Shown: piece by piece, positions 1 to 6,642 of the stretch
How the letters are laid out: each line of letters begins with the position of its first letter
How positions within the stretch are numbered: the stretch's first letter is position 1
From: a virus
Length of the DNA stretch: 35,529 nucleotides
Strand: one strand, 5' to 3'
Virus record (IMG/VR): IMGVR_UViG_3300044641_006922
Location: 1 to 35,529 of that record
The notes under the pieces: model-generated
Seen by the model: the letters and a program-made list of their open reading frames with translations, nothing else
What the model was told of the DNA's origin: nothing
Database searches by the model: none
Made by a program: the position numbers and the translations under genes

Positions 1-443
1 TAATTTTTACCAAAGTATTTTTTACCTTTAAGCGCACCAGACTTATAAAAATCTTCTGCGTCCTTCTGGCTAACGTCTTTATCGCCAATCTTTTCTTTCT
101 CCCAGTCATCTAAAACTTCCTTCTTCTTAGATTTAAGATCGTCTTTGGACATTTTAGAATAGCTATCTTTAGAATCACCCTTAAAGAAGAAATCTGAAAT
201 AGCAGCTCCTGAGCTAGCTATCAATCTACCAAACATCGGAAGGATTGAATTGATCCTATTTATTGTTGATCTCCCCCCGTCGTCTGGCCCCGGTTCTGTG
301 TCAGCTCTAAGCTTATCATACTCATACTCCATATTGGCGTCCACCTTTCTAAGCCATCTGCTTAGCTTGGTATTACCCTTATAATAGTCGCTATCTCCCT
401 CTGTTAGGGACTCGGTAAAAATATCAAATTTCTTTATTCTCAT
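1..443 (-). CDS. Partial unknown protein with capsid-targeting-like N-terminus
   Basis: The frame is open from an ATG at 441-443 to the left edge, giving at least 147 residues with the C-terminus missing. I do not recognise the family. The start MRIKKFDIFTESL resembles the capsid-targeting peptide of T4 internal proteins, which begin MKTYQEFIAE and are cut after the Glu by the gp21 protease; here the comparable cut would follow FTE. After it come a charged stretch, a hydrophobic segment at about residues 66-87 (contains ILPMFGRLIASSGAAI) and a very Lys/Asp/Glu-rich region to about residue 147. It is the last gene of the UvsY-UvsW run, 31 bases after the uvsW stop, with a GATATATA motif in that gap. 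That it is a real gene is well supported; a head-packaged role is inference. Confidence 0.75.
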   Translation of the reverse strand, partial: MRIKKFDIFTESLTEGDSDYYKGNTKLSRWLRKVDANMEYEYDKLRADTEPGPDDGGRSTINRINSILPMFGRLIASSGAAISDFFFKGDSKDSYSKMSKDDLKSKKKEVLDDWEKEKIGDKDVSQKDAEDFYKSGALKGKKYFGKN

Positions 444-459
444 TTCTAGAGTTTTTCTT

Positions 460-467
460 TATATATC
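460..467 (-). promoter_or_regulatory. GATATATA motif upstream of the left-edge gene
   Basis: On the minus strand GATATATA, followed by AAG, lies 16 bases before the ATG at 443, in the short gap after uvsW. It is one of six exact copies I found, all just upstream of genes. It resembles the T4 late promoter element TATAAATA. Function is inferred. Confidence 0.35.
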
Positions 468-474
468 CCTAAAT

Positions 475-2013
475 TTAAAGTTTTACCTTGTATATCTTAT
501 ATTCGAAGGATTCATTCCTATAGATCTGGATTCTTGCCTCAGAGTGCTTCAACAGGTAGTTTTGATATTTAGGACTTGAAAAATCATCAACAAAGTCAAT
601 AATATTCACTTTATCCTTTCCTTCCATCTTTCTCATACCTCTGCCGAGACTTTGCTTTATTAACACTTCGCTTTTGTATGATTCCACTAAAAAGATGTTG
701 TGTAGATTGTTTATCGAGATCCCAGTAGAAAATGTACCGTAAGTGGCGATCAGTATTTTGTTTGCCCCTGATGCCATTCTTGCCTTATATTCCTCTCTTA
801 AGCCCTCGTTAGTGTCACCGTCAACATAAAAAACCTCTTTGTCATTATTCTTTTCCCTTAAAAGATTCCAGATTTGCTTACCGTATTCGTCCTTAACTGA
901 CTGAAATAAAACAAGTGAGTTCTTTGATGTCTTGCTTATAAAATCCACCACGTAGTTAAGTCTTTTCTTGCTTTCTACCACCAGTTTTCTCTCTAGATTG
1001 TAAACTTCGTTACCCTCTAGATTATTATTATTAATCTTTAAATCAGCAAGCTTGTCCTTTAATTCTTTCTCCAGCCAATCCATAACAACTATCTTAATAG
1101 AAACTGGGGTTGCGTAATTGTTATCGAAAAGGAAACTAGGCGAAATCTCAACTATGAGAGGACCTAAGAATTGCTGTATGGTTAAATAGTCTGCGGTTCC
1201 TCTTTTTGTTAGTGTTCCAGTTAACCCAAATCTCCATCTTGAGTGCATACAATTTGCTACGATCTTCTTTATCGACATACTGTTGGTGTGGTGTGCCTCA
1301 TCGACAAAAACCAAATCTGCCTCTTCGAAAAATTCCGGATCCTGCTTAACTAACGATTGAAAGGTTCCTATGATAACGTCGCACCCTTCTCTTAGTTTAG
1401 ATCCACCACCAATTTGTTGTACCTTGGAACCAAGCTTATGTAGACCATAATCTTCAAAATCTTCGCTTCCCTGAAAAACCAAGTTAGTACTTGGAACAAT
1501 CATGAGAAATTTCCTAATTAAACCTTTTTGTTTAAGGTATGCAAATATCATGAAAGATATCAGAGTTTTTCCTGAGGAAGTAGCAACTTCAGATACTGAG
1601 TATCTGTACTTAATCAGCTTCCACGCGGTTTCGATCTGGTAATCTCTTGGCATTTTTTCAGGATCTCCTCCAATACCACCTGCAAAGAATTCATTAACCC
1701 ATTCGGTGTACTCCTCAAGAGTTAAATCATTGTTCACTATTTTATCAAGACCGTTTATTTCGATCTTGATACTGTAATCTTCGCCAATCTGTAATACTTC
1801 TCTCCAAAGACCTATTGGTATTTTCCACGCCCCTCCTTTTTTTTCTATGAAGCATATATTTCCATCCCATATCTTTTTCTTTACTAAAGGGTGGAAATAG
1901 AAGTTGTGTATCTTCTTGGTTAATGATATATCAATTTGCTTCTTTTCAACCTCATCAAGTGCTTCCATTAGCACTATCCATTGATGATCATCAGAAACTT
2001 GGAATTTAATCAT
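475..2013 (-). CDS. uvsW: UvsW-like superfamily 2 helicase
   Basis: This 512-aa protein matches T4 UvsW (about 500 aa) along its length. UvsW is an SF2 helicase that unwinds D-loops, R-loops and branched recombination intermediates and helps switch T4 from origin-dependent to recombination-dependent replication. Visible features are an N-terminal UvsW-type domain (residues 1-110), a PRDYQ Q-motif near 122, Walker A ATSSGKT (144-150), DEAH box (238-241), motif III TGT (265-267) and motif VI QSLGRGMRK (454-462). Two stretches are close to T4: YGTFSTGIS near 425 and a NYLLKH segment near 485. The ATG follows the UvsY stop by 12 bases with an A/T-rich leader and no Shine-Dalgarno sequence. The call is firm. 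Confidence 0.95.
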   Translation of the reverse strand: MIKFQVSDDHQWIVLMEALDEVEKKQIDISLTKKIHNFYFHPLVKKKIWDGNICFIEKKGGAWKIPIGLWREVLQIGEDYSIKIEINGLDKIVNNDLTLEEYTEWVNEFFAGGIGGDPEKMPRDYQIETAWKLIKYRYSVSEVATSSGKTLISFMIFAYLKQKGLIRKFLMIVPSTNLVFQGSEDFEDYGLHKLGSKVQQIGGGSKLREGCDVIIGTFQSLVKQDPEFFEEADLVFVDEAHHTNSMSIKKIVANCMHSRWRFGLTGTLTKRGTADYLTIQQFLGPLIVEISPSFLFDNNYATPVSIKIVVMDWLEKELKDKLADLKINNNNLEGNEVYNLERKLVVESKKRLNYVVDFISKTSKNSLVLFQSVKDEYGKQIWNLLREKNNDKEVFYVDGDTNEGLREEYKARMASGANKILIATYGTFSTGISINNLHNIFLVESYKSEVLIKQSLGRGMRKMEGKDKVNIIDFVDDFSSPKYQNYLLKHSEARIQIYRNESFEYKIYKVKL

Positions 2014-2017
2014 TTTT

Positions 2018-2025
2018 TATATATC
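2018..2025 (-). promoter_or_regulatory. GATATATA motif before uvsW
   Basis: GATATATA fills most of the 12-base uvsY-uvsW gap and ends four bases before the uvsW ATG. At this distance a promoter would give an almost leaderless mRNA, so here the motif may instead be part of a translation leader. A near-copy (GATATAAAAAATG) precedes the 526-aa fibre gene at 15470. Confidence 0.25.
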
Positions 2026-2469
2026 TTATTTTACGGTGGACCCTCTCAAGTAATCCTCTAGAGCTATTCTTGACTTTACTCCATAAAGCATATGGTCAAC
2101 CGTTTGTATAGTTTGGTCTATGAATTTTCTGTGACTTTCGACAAGCTCTATTTTCTCTGCAATCTCTGTTAGATCTCCGTCAATCAATACTGTCTTTTCA
2201 TTCGCTCCATATCTAACATCGCTACGCTCAGAATAATCTTTTAGCTTCTTCGCTTTCTCTACTCTTCCCTTTGAATTTAGCTTAGATACAATTGATGCTA
2301 ATTTATAGCTGTATTCAAGCAATACCTGGCGTTGGCTAAAAAGATCAACCTGTGATTTGGCAAGTGTCTTTATATCCTTCATTTGGATAGCTATCACCTG
2401 TATTTTTTCTTTCCATTCAGCTCTCTCGTTTTCAAAGATTTTACTGAAATCCGTTTTTTCTGTTGACAT
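2026..2469 (-). CDS. uvsY: UvsY-like recombination mediator
   Basis: The product has 147 aa; T4 UvsY has 137. UvsY loads the UvsX recombinase onto gp32-coated single-stranded DNA. From memory of the T4 protein the C-terminal two thirds line up: a YSER segment (about 80) opposite T4 YSGR, KTVL (93-96) opposite T4 KTVL, and a C-terminal VKSR helix (about 130) opposite T4 IKSR, where T4 has DAIKSRGFAI. The N-terminus is helical and charged. Position is strong support: uvsY and uvsW are near neighbours in T4 too. The ATG directly abuts the TAG of the 82-aa gene (TAGATG), so translation is probably coupled. The partner UvsX is not in the window. Sequence similarity is modest, so the call leans on motif order plus synteny. 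Confidence 0.8.
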   Translation of the reverse strand: MSTEKTDFSKIFENERAEWKEKIQVIAIQMKDIKTLAKSQVDLFSQRQVLLEYSYKLASIVSKLNSKGRVEKAKKLKDYSERSDVRYGANEKTVLIDGDLTEIAEKIELVESHRKFIDQTIQTVDHMLYGVKSRIALEDYLRGSTVK

Positions 2470-2718
2470 CTAAAATAGTTTATTTTTATCTTTATTCTTA
2501 CCGCCAGATAGGTTTACCACTCTAACAGTATTTTTGTTTTTCTCTTTCTTTTTCTCTTTTGGCTCATTTATTATGGGCTCGGAAAACTCTATACTGATCT
2601 TATCCATAAGATTTTCCTTCATCTTGAGAGGAAATTTTATGCGGGGAGTACTTCTCTCGTCACATTCTTTTTCCCATTCACCAGTTTTATCCGTGCCTGA
2701 GCTGGGATCACTTATCAA
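2470..2718 (-). CDS. Small Lys-rich protein, unknown
   Basis: I do not recognise this protein. No ATG begins the frame near the primase end, yet the reading reads as protein well before the first internal ATG (2625). I chose the TTG at 2716-2718, which overlaps the primase TGA by 11 bases and gives 82 aa; another TTG at 2763 would give 97 aa. The N-terminal half is acidic and polar (SGTDKTGEWEKECDERS) and the C-terminus is a long Lys/Asn-rich tail, suggesting contact with nucleic acid or an acidic partner. It sits between primase and uvsY, and its stop abuts the uvsY ATG, so it belongs to that operon. The start is uncertain; an internal ATG would leave about 50 aa. Confidence 0.55.
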   Translation of the reverse strand: MISDPSSGTDKTGEWEKECDERSTPRIKFPLKMKENLMDKISIEFSEPIINEPKEKKKEKNKNTVRVVNLSGGKNKDKNKLF

Positions 2719-3772
2719 TAAAATATCTAAGGTCAAGTGCTTCGTTAGTAAAGTAGTTATCAAATCTCCTAATTTTTTTCCCAGTTGTTCTAAGGTGAAC
2801 CACTAGATCATTAAGATCCCATTTTCTGTTCTTTGTTATGTCGTTTTCTTCCAGGAATTTTCCCCAGTTGAAAACTGTAAATCCTTTTGCCAAAAGATCT
2901 ACACTTTTTTCTATTCCCGCTTTGTCCCAGTCGTACCAATATCTTAGATCTTCTATCTCAAAGGGGAATTTATTCTCTAATGAGCAAAGACCTACTGCAT
3001 TGGTCCACATCCAAGAATCCATCGGGCCTTCGAATATTGTAATAGGTTGTCCAAAATCTAAGAATCCTATACCAAAAACGTGAGATATAGGATCAATTGC
3101 TCTTGCTTTTTCTATGAGCTCTACGTCTTTCCAATTTAGGAGTTTCTCGTATATTCCACTTAGCTTGTAAGTAAGATATTTGGAAGATCCCTTTATAGAA
3201 TTCATATTTCTTACCTGTAGACCTATTATCTTATCATCAGGGGTAAGATTAAAAAGAAATAATCTCTCCTTCTTACCGTCCCACGCAAATCTTGAATCTA
3301 TCCTCTGGTTTCTTCTCTGGACATATCTCTGAATCTTAGATCCCCATACTTCTTGAAGTCCTAAAGCATTCATAAAGTCAGATCTCTTTATTAGAATGCC
3401 AGATATGTCATTGTCAAAGAAATAGCTTATGTCAACCTTGCCATAGACTGTTCTTCTCTTTGTGCGATTCTCTTCTATTATGTTCTTTATCTCCTCCTTC
3501 TCACTTCCTGTCAGTTTATTGAATAAACCGAAATCCTTTAATAAAGATATGGAATCTTTAAATATACCACAACCACCATTATAGCATTTATATGCCATAG
3601 TATCTAAGTAGAAATTCCCTCTTTTCTTTTTAGCATCGTGGGAATCACCACAATATGGACACGAGAAATTCAATCGATTACCCGCCTTATAAACAATTTG
3701 TTTTGCCGGGTTACCCTGAAATTCTCTGCTAAGGATTACTCCTATCAGATCTTCTATTTTTTCTGGCTGCAT
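2708..3772 (-). CDS. 61: gp61-like DNA primase
   Basis: The product has 354 aa; T4 gp61 has 342. It should make RNA primers for lagging-strand synthesis together with the replicative helicase. An N-terminal zinc ribbon is formed by Cys38, Cys41 (CPYCGDS, as in T4 CPVCGDS), Cys63 and Cys68. The TOPRIM domain has its glutamate in EGPMDS (Glu248-Asp252), matching T4 EGPIDS, then the YDWDKAG motif (Asp281, Asp283) and a late WDLNDLV segment (319-324) like T4 KDVNDMI. The ATG lies directly after the T-run of the gp32 terminator, so little of the mRNA upstream is available for an extra leader; its expression may rest on read-through or a promoter I could not place. The partner helicase is not in the window. 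Confidence 0.92.
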   Translation of the reverse strand: MQPEKIEDLIGVILSREFQGNPAKQIVYKAGNRLNFSCPYCGDSHDAKKKRGNFYLDTMAYKCYNGGCGIFKDSISLLKDFGLFNKLTGSEKEEIKNIIEENRTKRRTVYGKVDISYFFDNDISGILIKRSDFMNALGLQEVWGSKIQRYVQRRNQRIDSRFAWDGKKERLFLFNLTPDDKIIGLQVRNMNSIKGSSKYLTYKLSGIYEKLLNWKDVELIEKARAIDPISHVFGIGFLDFGQPITIFEGPMDSWMWTNAVGLCSLENKFPFEIEDLRYWYDWDKAGIEKSVDLLAKGFTVFNWGKFLEENDITKNRKWDLNDLVVHLRTTGKKIRRFDNYFTNEALDLRYFIDK

Positions 3773-3777
3773 GGGAT

Positions 3778-3807
3778 AAAAAAGGGGACAGCTATAAAGC
3801 CGTCCCC
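3778..3807 (-). terminator. Intrinsic terminator after gene 32
   Basis: Reading the minus strand, GGGGACGGC, loop TTTATA, GCTGTCCCC form a stem (one mismatch, six outer GC-rich pairs) followed by TTTTTT. It begins 14 bases after the gp32 stop and ends just before the primase ATG. It has the classical Rho-independent form and would cap the gp32 transcript, limiting read-through into the primase gene. Confidence 0.85.
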
Positions 3808-3821
3808 GGTTAAATTATCTA

Positions 3822-4790
3822 TTAAAGATCGTTATAAAGATCCTCTAATGAAGATGAAGATGAACTAGTGCTAGGTCTAGAAGGTGCTTCTGCCTGAATT
3901 GGCTCTTCTCTTTTAACTGAAGATCCCACTTTAGTTTGTGTAGCTTCAGCGTAGATATCATTAGAAGAGCTAACTGGTGAACTCTTTGAAGGAGCTGAGG
4001 TAACGCCACCAACGATTTCATTGATGATACGAGCTTCAGGAACAGTGTTTTTAATAACACTCATAACTTTGTCAGTCATTTCATCGTCCCAATCTTTGTA
4101 ATCAAAGCTTGTTAGATTTTTTGGACCTTCGTTTAGATATTCCAAGATAGCATTCATATCTTCCTGATTTTTCTTCATTGGCTTGCCGTTCACTTGGATT
4201 GGACATTTATCACCAACAAAAGAACATAAATCATAGTTATTCCACTCGCCTACTTTTCTAACTTGAACTGCGAATAATTTACCTTCGAATAAATCAAAAG
4301 GATTTGAAGGCTCACCATACTCAGGTTGAAGCTGTGCCTCGATAAGGTCGTTTAATTTTTTACCAAATTTGAAGATCATAATTTTACCTTCCAATTCTGG
4401 TTTGTTTTTGTCCTGAACGATTTGAACTAAAGAATAGTAATCCTCTTTTCTAGAGAATTTTTTAGCTAATTCCTGATCGGCAGCTGAATGTGAATTTTTC
4501 AATTTCCAGAAAAGATCCTTAAGGATAGATCTTTTTCCTACTGTGGAAGGACAATCTGCAGAAAATGCGTTTCCACTAACTGGATCGTTTAAGTAAACGT
4601 AGTACTTGTGGATTTTAGATTTTGCTGGATTAGCTGGGTTTGGTACGAATCTGATTAAAGATTTGTAAACTCCATCTTTTCCGTCCTCCGGATAAGGTTT
4701 GTAAAATTCAAGGTCTTTTCCGCCTCCTTGTTTAGCTGTTGGGGTTACGAACGCCTCTGCGTCGAGATTGAAGATGTCTAAATTACTCAT
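3822..4790 (-). CDS. 32: gp32-like single-stranded DNA-binding protein
   Basis: The product has 322 aa; T4 gp32 has 301. It coats single-stranded DNA and organises the replication and recombination machinery. Conserved parts include the OB core with IRFVP (46-50, T4 IRFLP), KIMIFKFGKK (136-145, T4 KYRFGKK) and WNNYDLCSF (183-191, T4 FSNYDESKF). The C-terminus is a Ser-rich linker ending in LEDLYNDL, close to the T4 end DLDDLLNDL, the acidic tail that binds partner proteins. Unlike T4, the zinc site looks lost: T4 uses one His and three Cys, but only His61 and Cys80 are seen here. The T4 KRKST cooperativity motif at the N-terminus is also absent. It has its own leader and terminator. Confidence 0.93.
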   Translation of the reverse strand: MSNLDIFNLDAEAFVTPTAKQGGGKDLEFYKPYPEDGKDGVYKSLIRFVPNPANPAKSKIHKYYVYLNDPVSGNAFSADCPSTVGKRSILKDLFWKLKNSHSAADQELAKKFSRKEDYYSLVQIVQDKNKPELEGKIMIFKFGKKLNDLIEAQLQPEYGEPSNPFDLFEGKLFAVQVRKVGEWNNYDLCSFVGDKCPIQVNGKPMKKNQEDMNAILEYLNEGPKNLTSFDYKDWDDEMTDKVMSVIKNTVPEARIINEIVGGVTSAPSKSSPVSSSNDIYAEATQTKVGSSVKREEPIQAEAPSRPSTSSSSSSLEDLYNDL

Positions 4791-4881
4791 GATTTTTTAA
4801 ATTTAATTTTTAGTTTTACTTTGTGTTTTCTTTTTGTTTCTCTTGATTTTCTATTTTTCCATTAAAATTGCTCTTTTTTTT
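4791..4881 (-). promoter_or_regulatory. A-rich unstructured leader of gene 32, possible autoregulatory operator
   Basis: This is the longest non-coding stretch in the window. On the mRNA it is almost free of C and G, largely A with some U, and ends TTAAATTTAAAAAATC before the ATG. T4 gp32 represses its own translation by binding an unstructured A/U-rich leader with repeated UUAAA near its start codon. The likeness is visible; the function is inference. I saw no pseudoknot, but it could extend into the upstream gene. A tiny ATGGAAAAATAG frame lies inside. Confidence 0.5.
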
Positions 4882-5148
4882 CTACTTATATCTTTTATGA
4901 TGTGTATTCTGCTTAATTAGATTGCATACCACGGGACAATATGCAATGACAGGTGTTTTTATTAAAGCACCTAATATGTCTTCGTAGCGAGCTTGTAAAC
5001 CACTCTTACGATTATTCTTGATGTTAGTGTTTGAAAGTGTGCGATTAGCCTCTTTGACGGAGTTTAGATACTCCCGAGTTCTAGAGAAAATGCTTAAATT
5101 ACTAGAGGCTTGCTGTGAGTTCTGTTTCAAAATTTCCTTTAATTCCAT
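4882..5148 (-). CDS. Unknown 88-aa protein upstream of gene 32
   Basis: I do not recognise this protein. It begins with ATG at 5146-5148, inside the end of the RuvC-like gene (47-base overlap in another frame), and ends 91 bases before gp32. The N-terminal half looks helical and polar (starts MELKEILKQNSQQASS), the middle is basic, and a short hydrophobic segment (LGALIKTPVIAYCPVVCNLI, about 60-79) precedes a basic end HHKRYK. In T4 the neighbours of gene 32 on this side are 59, 33 and dsbA; I compared it with my recollection of gp33 and saw no match. A small transcription or replication accessory role is possible only by position. Confidence 0.6.
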   Translation of the reverse strand: MELKEILKQNSQQASSNLSIFSRTREYLNSVKEANRTLSNTNIKNNRKSGLQARYEDILGALIKTPVIAYCPVVCNLIKQNTHHKRYK

Positions 5149-5809
5149 AAAATTCCTTTAATTCTTTCTTTAAATACAATGTTATCCAAGTTGCGTCCAC
5201 AATATCATCAATCGGTTTGTTAACTACTTTAGCTGGTGTTATCCACTCAGTTTTGTTAGCTTCTAATATATTAGCAAAGTTTGCTAAATTTGTTTCATCC
5301 TCTTTGTAAATACATAGAGAATTATATAGCTCATCCTTTTTAGCATTACCCTTTAAGGCGAACTTTTTAATAGATGTTGGTGAAAAAACGTGAAACCTAT
5401 CAGCTCCAACTCTATCTATTATCTTTTTTCTTAGTAGGGCGGTGGCCATAGAAATGTCAATAAGTGCATTCCCATTCGAAGAAAAGCTTAGACCCTCCAT
5501 GGCAACATGAAACTCAGAATCACCCATAATCTCTTCTATGCTGCTCCATAAAGAATCAACAATTTCCAAGAAGTAAACTATTTTGATTCTTTCCCTACCG
5601 GTATAATCCTCAGGTAATTCTTTTTTGTCAAGGAAAATCAATTTGAAGTCACTCTCAGTATCCAATATCGAAAATGGCTTCTTTGCGTTTTTCCTGAGAG
5701 ATTCCGGTGACCTGTCTGACCTTGTTAAAGATCCCCAGGTGTATTTACCGTCTCTGTAACAGCAGAATGCTGGAGAATTTATAGAAAAATCTATTCCTAC
5801 TATATTCAT
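5102..5809 (-). CDS. RuvC-fold nuclease, probable Holliday junction resolvase
   Basis: This 235-aa protein shows the four acidic residues of the RuvC/RNase H fold in order: Asp7 in GIDFS on the first strand, Glu105 in VAMEGLSF, and Asp202 and Asp205 in a DDIVDA helix that matches the RuvC DxxD. Before the last motif comes SPTSIKKFALKGNAKKDE (143-160), closely like the RuvC P-x-x-VK-G-N-x-x-K region. RuvC enzymes cut four-way DNA junctions symmetrically. It is longer than bacterial RuvC (about 170-180 aa), with an insert after the first strand. T4 uses the unrelated endonuclease VII (gp49) for this job, so this may be its replacement. Position upstream of gp32, UvsY and UvsW fits. The fold call is good; the exact substrate is inferred. 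Confidence 0.8.
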   Translation of the reverse strand: MNIVGIDFSINSPAFCCYRDGKYTWGSLTRSDRSPESLRKNAKKPFSILDTESDFKLIFLDKKELPEDYTGRERIKIVYFLEIVDSLWSSIEEIMGDSEFHVAMEGLSFSSNGNALIDISMATALLRKKIIDRVGADRFHVFSPTSIKKFALKGNAKKDELYNSLCIYKEDETNLANFANILEANKTEWITPAKVVNKPIDDIVDATWITLYLKKELKEFYGIKGNFETELTASL

Positions 5810-5827
5810 ATAATAAAAATTTACGGA

Positions 5828-6064
5828 TTAAACAGCAGGATGAACTATCTGACCAACAGATCCTGTGTAACCATAAACTTTAGAGAGTTTTTCGAAACAA
5901 GATTTCATTTGTGCATCGGTTAAGCAGTTTACCAAGTCGTTTAATACTCTTTGATCGTTACCTGCAGCAGATACCAAAAGATTCTTCATTTGGTCTTTTT
6001 CGCCACCTAGTGGTTGACCATACTTCATCTCGTTTAATTCTTTTACGTCTGAAAACTTTTTCAT
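5828..6064 (-). CDS. Unknown 78-aa protein
   Basis: I do not recognise this small protein. It starts at ATG 6062-6064 after an A-rich leader and reads mainly helical and soluble, with two Cys (in LVNCLTDAQMKSCFEKL) and a C-terminal GYTGSVGQIVHPAV. No signal peptide or membrane segment is seen. It lies 18 bases upstream of the RuvC-like gene and 27 bases after the tail-tube-like gene, with a GATATATA motif directly in that gap. This makes it the probable first gene of the replication and recombination run. Reality is supported by spacing on both sides and no better frame. Confidence 0.7.
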   Translation of the reverse strand: MKKFSDVKELNEMKYGQPLGGEKDQMKNLLVSAAGNDQRVLNDLVNCLTDAQMKSCFEKLSKVYGYTGSVGQIVHPAV

Positions 6065-6083
6065 CTTTAGTGTTTAATTTAAT

Positions 6084-6091
6084 TATATATC
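6084..6091 (-). promoter_or_regulatory. GATATATA motif at head of the replication block
   Basis: GATATATA lies 19 bases before the ATG at 6064 and directly after the TAA of the tail-tube-like gene. The spacing would allow a promoter with a short leader. It marks the boundary between structural genes and the replication and recombination genes. Function is inferred from recurrence. Confidence 0.4.
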
Positions 6092-6640
6092 TTACTTAGC
6101 CTCAAGAACTATATCTATGTAGTTACATTTAAAACCCAAGTTAAATGAGCTGTATGAAGGGTTATTATTGGTGTAATTCAATTCTAACTCAGAAAAAGAA
6201 GTGAAAAGAACCTCCTGAAACGTCACGGACATAACTATATTACCCTCGTTGTCCATTATTCTCAATGGAAGAGCTTGTATAAAGACCTGGTCATTGGCAA
6301 AATTGAGAAAGTCTAAAACGGTATCAAGCATTATAAAGTAATTTATGAATCCGTCAACCATTTTAAAATTCATTGTGAAATCCTTGGTAAAAAGTTCCTG
6401 TACTGGAGTAGAACTCTTATAAGCGATCTTTTTACCCAAATTTCTTACCTGCTCTACTGAATCTATAGACAATCCAGGAAATCCCACCGACTGTATTGTG
6501 CTATTAACATACTGAGCAACGTCATCGAATGGGATAGGCTGTTTCTTAATGTAATTATCATACTTTTCTGTTACTCTTTCTGAGAAGAATCCTCGAGGAA
6601 AGTTGAAGTAAAAACTGTTTGATTTCGGATTAAGTAACAT
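6092..6640 (-). CDS. Tail-tube-fold protein, gp19/gp54-like candidate
   Basis: The 182-aa product resembles the T4 gp19-type tail-tube family in layout rather than in strong identity. An early FYFNFPRGFF strand is followed by SVGFPGLSID (51-60), in the place of T4 gp19 TALPAG, then a DFTMNFKMVDGF strand (87-98), a helix with FIMLDTVLDFLNF, a hairpin PLRIMDNEGNIVMSVTF, and a closing strand FNLGFKCNYIDIVLE (166-180) where gp19 ends in a similar beta-strand. Length is close to gp19 (163 aa). Tube-fold proteins include the tube itself, tube initiators and terminators, and the sequence does not say which this is. It lies two bases after the 759-aa structural gene, so they are probably translated together. 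Confidence 0.5.
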   Translation of the reverse strand: MLLNPKSNSFYFNFPRGFFSERVTEKYDNYIKKQPIPFDDVAQYVNSTIQSVGFPGLSIDSVEQVRNLGKKIAYKSSTPVQELFTKDFTMNFKMVDGFINYFIMLDTVLDFLNFANDQVFIQALPLRIMDNEGNIVMSVTFQEVLFTSFSELELNYTNNNPSYSSFNLGFKCNYIDIVLEAK

Positions 6641-6642
6641 GC

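Noticed and set aside
2700-2770. Programmed frameshift joining primase to the 82-aa protein
   Set aside because: No convincing slippery heptamer or downstream structure was seen, and the primase already has a normal gp61-like length.
2534-2806. Plus-strand open frame of about 90 codons opposite the primase end and the 82-aa gene
   Set aside because: It is antisense to supported genes and its Phe/Ser-rich content is the mirror of their Lys-rich codons.
3845-4060. Leu/His-rich minus-strand frame within gene 32
   Set aside because: It is a shifted frame of the gp32 Ser/Thr/Ala-rich linker, with low-complexity sequence and no conserved features.
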